Of a DNA stretch of 64,000 nt, positions 61,389-64,000 are shown piece by piece. The DNA comes from an uncultured Flavobacteriales bacterium (lineage in GTDB: Bacteria; Bacteroidota; Bacteroidia; Flavobacteriales; Crocinitomicaceae), in contig CAMLHZ010000002.1 in assembly GCA_946480085.1 (NCBI GenBank), positions 1 through 64,000 on the forward strand, given 5' to 3'. The notes under the pieces were generated by a model, which ran no database searches, was not told the origin of the DNA, and saw nothing but the letters and a program-made list of their open reading frames with translations. Within the stretch, counting starts at the first letter, position 1; each line of letters opens with the position of its first letter. Position numbers and translations under genes: made by a program.

Positions 61389-62012
61389 TTATTTACAAAT
61401 TCGAATTAAAAGCTCCTGATCAATTTCATGCTTGCCCTCAAATTGCTCGACTTTGAAAGCTAAGTTTTTATAAAGTGCAATCATTTCGTTTGCACTTTCA
61501 CCGTTGAAATAAGGATCTTGATTTCCGATCACAGCGAATCGTTCTTCAGGAAGTTTTAGATTTTCGTTTATGGAAATATCTGGCGGAAAAACGCCTGCCC
61601 ATGCAATAAAGCGATCTACAGGTATTTTGGTATTACTCAACCATCGAGCTGCTGTTGCTACGCCTTGCGAAAAACCAAGAACTGTGATTTTTGAGGGTTT
61701 CAACTCGTGAACAAGCATGTCGACCAATTGATTCAATGCGTTAATATTCTCAGAAATGTCTTGCTCACGCCATTCTCGCGTCATCCATGAAGCACCAACG
61801 CGACCAGAAGTTCCTTCGAGATAAAAACGATGCATTCCTTCCGGACAAACGACCACAAAATCTTCTCCCAGATGTTCAAATTTCTTTCCAAAAAACTGAA
61901 TTAATTGACCGTAACCATGAAGTGCTACAAGTAAATGTTTTCCATTTTCGGGTAATTCAGGAAATACCGAATACCGAAGCTCGCGCTGAACCGTAAAGTG
62001 TTTGAGCGTCAT
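61389..62012 (-). CDS. Phospholipase/carboxylesterase family serine hydrolase
   Basis: A 207-residue cytosolic alpha/beta hydrolase of the acyl-protein thioesterase/carboxylesterase-2 type. The oxyanion strand is V-A-L-H-G-Y-G near 30. The nucleophile elbow is L-G-F-S-Q-G-V-A-T-A near 110-119 (G-F-S-Q-G is the family form), the acid is in I-G-N-Q-D-P-Y-F near 165 and the His is in E-G-K-H-E-I-D near 195. No signal peptide. The start codon lies one base from the stop of the upstream lipoprotein gene. Confidence 0.88.
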   Translation of the reverse strand: MTLKHFTVQRELRYSVFPELPENGKHLLVALHGYGQLIQFFGKKFEHLGEDFVVVCPEGMHRFYLEGTSGRVGASWMTREWREQDISENINALNQLVDMLVHELKPSKITVLGFSQGVATAARWLSNTKIPVDRFIAWAGVFPPDISINENLKLPEERFAVIGNQDPYFNGESANEMIALYKNLAFKVEQFEGKHEIDQELLIRICK

Positions 62013-62013
62013 T

Positions 62014-62793
62014 TTACTTCACCAATCTATACTTCGTAAATCGCGGATCGAAAGTGAACTTGTAAAGCAATTCATTTTCCTTAGAAATCGTTGGAACGTA
62101 TTGGTAAATATCACCAATTTCCTTATTGTATCCGTCAATTTCACTTTTGTAGATGTAAATGTCTTTCCCTTTCGAATTGGGTTGACTTACGTACTTATGC
62201 AGCAATGCTTCCGGAACATCATTTCCTGCATTGTCAAAATATTTCCACTGGAACACCAATAAAAGATCTGCTTCGTTGAATACGCTGTAGTAGCTTTTGT
62301 ATCCTGAATTTCGAACCCGGTATTCAATGATCACGTCTTTTCTAACCTCAGAAAGGATGTTTTCAAATGTTACATCAAGTTCTCTTCCCGGAGTAGAAGG
62401 AACAGGGATAGGAACAGAATAACGACCTGAAGCTCCATCGAAGTAAATGAAGTAGTTGTAATTCCCCATAAACCCAATTTCTGCCGCTTTTCCCTGGTTT
62501 CCGCTTTTAATTGCCTGTTCCATAGCATAATCCAAACGGTTTACAGTAATGATCGCATCCAATATGGTGTCAGAATTGATTTCAGCTCTGTACACTTTCA
62601 TTTTGAAATTTTCGTTTGCCGGAATTCGAAGTTTAGCGGTCACTTCACGTTTAGATCTGCTGAAAAATTCCGCTTCAGTTTCTTGTGTTTGCGTATCTGT
62701 TGATTCTGTTACAGGTTCTGTTGAATCATCATCCGGTTCTCCGCACGAAGCAAACAGAAACAAAGGGAAAATAAGAAAGAATATTTTATTCAT
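62014..62793 (-). CDS. Hypothetical lipoprotein, 259 residues
   Basis: A lipoprotein signal with lipobox L-F-A-S-C (Cys near residue 17) is followed by an acidic Asp/Thr/Glu linker of about 25 residues and a soluble, beta-rich domain (R-S-K-R-E-V-T-A-K-L-R-I-P through F-D-P-R-F-T-K-Y-R-L-V-K). I do not recognise the domain. Its ATG overlaps the dnaX stop codon (TAATG), so it is translationally coupled to dnaX, an odd pairing of replication and envelope functions. Confidence 0.78.
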   Translation of the reverse strand: MNKIFFLIFPLFLFASCGEPDDDSTEPVTESTDTQTQETEAEFFSRSKREVTAKLRIPANENFKMKVYRAEINSDTILDAIITVNRLDYAMEQAIKSGNQGKAAEIGFMGNYNYFIYFDGASGRYSVPIPVPSTPGRELDVTFENILSEVRKDVIIEYRVRNSGYKSYYSVFNEADLLLVFQWKYFDNAGNDVPEALLHKYVSQPNSKGKDIYIYKSEIDGYNKEIGDIYQYVPTISKENELLYKFTFDPRFTKYRLVK

Positions 62794-64000
62794 TATGGTT
62801 CAATATCTAGATTAAAACGGTTCTTGAGGTCTAAAAGGTTGGTATTGATCTTCGAAAAACGCTCAAATTTGTCTTTTCCGGTAAGGTATTTTGTTTCTTC
62901 TACTTGTTGTGAGCTCACTTCAATTCGAATTTTTAGGTCGAAATTTTTCAATTCTGTGCGCAAATATCCAAGTAGATCTTCCATTACAGCCTCCATTCGT
63001 CCCATTTGAATGGTATTGTCGGTTTCAAACAAATAATTCACCTCGTCCAATTGCACAAGGTCTCTTTTTGTCATTACTAAAAACAAAGGTTCCTGTTCTT
63101 CAGCGCGGTATTTATGCGCCATTTTCTTCCAGTGAAGTAATAGATCATCACGTTGGAAAGGTTCACGGGGCAAATCTTCGTTTCGAACACTTTTGTTCGC
63201 CGAGTGATAAGCCATTCGCTGATTAATAGAAAGATTTGCAGATTGCAGATTTCCCGTTGGGGCGCTTAGAATCTTTGCTTCTTTTTTCTGAGTAAATTGA
63301 GGTGCTGGTTCGCTTACCGAAGGTTTATTGATTTTTGGTCCGCCTTCTTTGCGTAAACTTTGTCCAGCGTAAGGAATAATCTCTACCGGATCAGTTAGGG
63401 ATTTTTTTTTTCCAGCTCACTAACTAAGGAACTGATCTGCATCAAGGCCATTTCGACCAAAAGTCTAGAGTTTCGTGATGCTTTGTACTCTACATCGGTC
63501 TTGCTCAAAACTCCCAGTGCTCTCAAAGCAAACTGCTGATCTATTTTACCGGCTTGCTCTATGTACTGACGTTCAGAACTTTCTCCAACCTCTAGTAAAG
63601 AACTGGTTCTTGGATCTTTACAGATCAATAAGTTTCTAAAGTGTTCAGCTAATCCTGAAATGAACTGATGACCATCAAATCCTTTTTCGATAACGTCGTT
63701 GAACAACAATAAGTTCGCAGAAATATCTTCTTTCAATGCTGCTTCCACAACTTTGAAATAGTAATCGTAATCAAGAATAACAAGATTCTCAAGGACTTGT
63801 TTGTGTGTAATGTTTGTTCCACAAAAACTGACCATTTGGTCGAACATGGAAAGTGCATCACGCATTGCTCCGTCAGCTTTCAATCCAATGAAATGAAGCG
63901 CATCAGGATCAGCAGTAATTCCTTCTTTTGCTGCAACTGTTGCCAATTGCTCGGCAATATCTCTCACCTTGATTCTTTGGAAGTCGAAAATCTGACAACG
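62793..64000 (-). CDS. dnaX: DNA polymerase III subunit tau (DnaX), 3' part, expressed through a -1 frameshift
   Basis: The gene runs in from the right edge with R-C-Q-I-F-D-F-Q-R-I-K-V-R-D-I, the clamp-loader ATPase end, then domain III (D-A-L-S-M-F-D-Q-M-V-S-F-C-G). The frame closes at 63395, just after a run of ten A residues. A -1 shift inside that run continues ...E-K-K-K-S-L-T-D-P-V-E-I-I-P-Y-A-G-Q without a stop, through a Pro/Lys/Gln-rich linker, into the C-terminal domain ending N-L-D-I-E-P at 62793. Read this way it is one tau-length gene; tau bridges polymerase and helicase. The alternative is a homopolymer sequencing error. It is the first visible gene of the minus-strand run. Confidence 0.88.
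63395..64000 (-). CDS. dnaX: DnaX gamma form (in-frame product ending after the slippage site), 3' part
   Basis: Without frameshifting, translation ends ...V-S-E-L-E-K-K-N-P at TAA 63395-63397, directly after clamp-loader domain III. That is where gamma proteins end in E. coli and Thermus. The visible part covers the sensor-2 end of the ATPase module and the oligomerisation domain; the 5' part is outside the window. If the shift is programmed, this is the gamma subunit, which loads the clamp without contacting polymerase or helicase. Confidence 0.7.
   Translation of the reverse strand, partial: RCQIFDFQRIKVRDIAEQLATVAAKEGITADPDALHFIGLKADGAMRDALSMFDQMVSFCGTNITHKQVLENLVILDYDYYFKVVEAALKEDISANLLLFNDVIEKGFDGHQFISGLAEHFRNLLICKDPRTSSLLEVGESSERQYIEQAGKIDQQFALRALGVLSKTDVEYKASRNSRLLVEMALMQISSLVSELEKKNP
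63402..63411 (-). promoter_or_regulatory. A10 slippage site in dnaX
   Basis: Ten consecutive A residues on the coding strand are read GAA-AAA-AAA-AAT in frame 0, with the TAA only one codon later. Runs of this kind drive transcriptional slippage in Thermus dnaX and -1 ribosomal slippage in E. coli dnaX. Confidence 0.7.

Noticed and set aside
62793..63967. Two separate genes for the DnaX parts
   Set aside because: The -1 frame is continuous from the A10 run into the downstream part, with no start signal in between; the two halves are consecutive parts of one DnaX.
1..64000. tRNA, rRNA, prophage or intact insertion sequence
   Set aside because: Gaps are mostly short and none shows cloverleaf-like conserved TTCGA arms, rRNA sequence, integrase, transposase or phage structural genes.

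Overview
The window reads as a low-GC chromosomal segment of a Bacteroidota bacterium, most likely Flavobacteriales and possibly near Fluviicola/Crocinitomicaceae; the genus is inference. The evidence is the type IX secretion (T9SS) machinery and cargo: a PorP/SprF protein, type A and type B C-terminal sorting domains, and PKD-rich giant proteins. Other supporting features are a fused SecDF, a DUF4293 protein, the methionine cluster metX-hom-osmC-metZ, and repeated -7 promoter motifs of the form TAnnTTTG. No rRNA, tRNA, prophage, intact insertion sequence or CRISPR array was seen. Coding density is high and most genes are chromosomal housekeeping genes.

Region by region. 1-6.6 kb: DUF3137 fragment, phosphohexomutase, a low-complexity His/Gly/Asn-rich surface protein, chorismate synthase (aroC) and an overlapping GT-C-like membrane protein. 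6.7-10.1 kb: DUF4293 protein, two tandem paralogous proteins with an unusual cytosolic Cys4 domain, internal lipobox and T9SS tail, then a secreted alpha/beta hydrolase. 10.2-15.8 kb: Uup-type ABC-F ATPase, a palindromic element beside a decayed AAA ATPase gene, two hypothetical proteins and a secreted PEP/pyruvate-binding (dikinase-like) protein. 15.9-24.7 kb: a 2552-residue PKD/repeat adhesin of T9SS type B with its PorP/SprF partner. 24.8-33.1 kb: clpB, a 36-residue membrane peptide, a beta-barrel protein coupled to an M48 metalloprotease, and a choice-of-anchor-B T9SS protein. 33.2-38.7 kb: a glycosylation or envelope set (GT2, HAD phosphatase, MORN-like protein, lipoprotein, GT9, GT4). 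38.7-52.2 kb: secDF, MtfA-type peptidase, exonuclease/GIY-YIG fusion, GNAT acetyltransferase, YCF48-like T9SS protein, L-2-hydroxyglutarate oxidase, GxxExxY protein inside inverted repeats, YaaA, ClC channel and MmcQ/YjbR protein. 52.3-59.3 kb: a membrane protein, then a SAM-I riboswitch controlling metX-hom-osmC-metZ, then two FKBP isomerases. 59.5-64 kb: a minus-strand run of tightly spaced genes, dnaX-lipoprotein-esterase-outer membrane protein-crcB-pirin.

How the genes work together: the met cluster gives direct sulfhydrylation of an acylated homoserine and is headed by an S-box sensing its end product. SecDF drives export that feeds both lipoprotein sorting and T9SS cargo. The giant adhesin and PorP/SprF form a translationally coupled secretion pair. 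The 33-38 kb genes could build surface polysaccharide or cargo-anchoring glycans, which is inference.

The points most worth a second look are: dnaX interrupted by a -1 shift exactly at a run of ten A residues (a probable gamma/tau slippage site); the paired internal-lipobox T9SS proteins; the secreted dikinase-like protein with reversed domain order; the 12.2 kb palindrome next to an ATPase relic; a 40-codon leader ORF between the S-box and metX; and a palindromic octamer arrangement over the clpB promoter.
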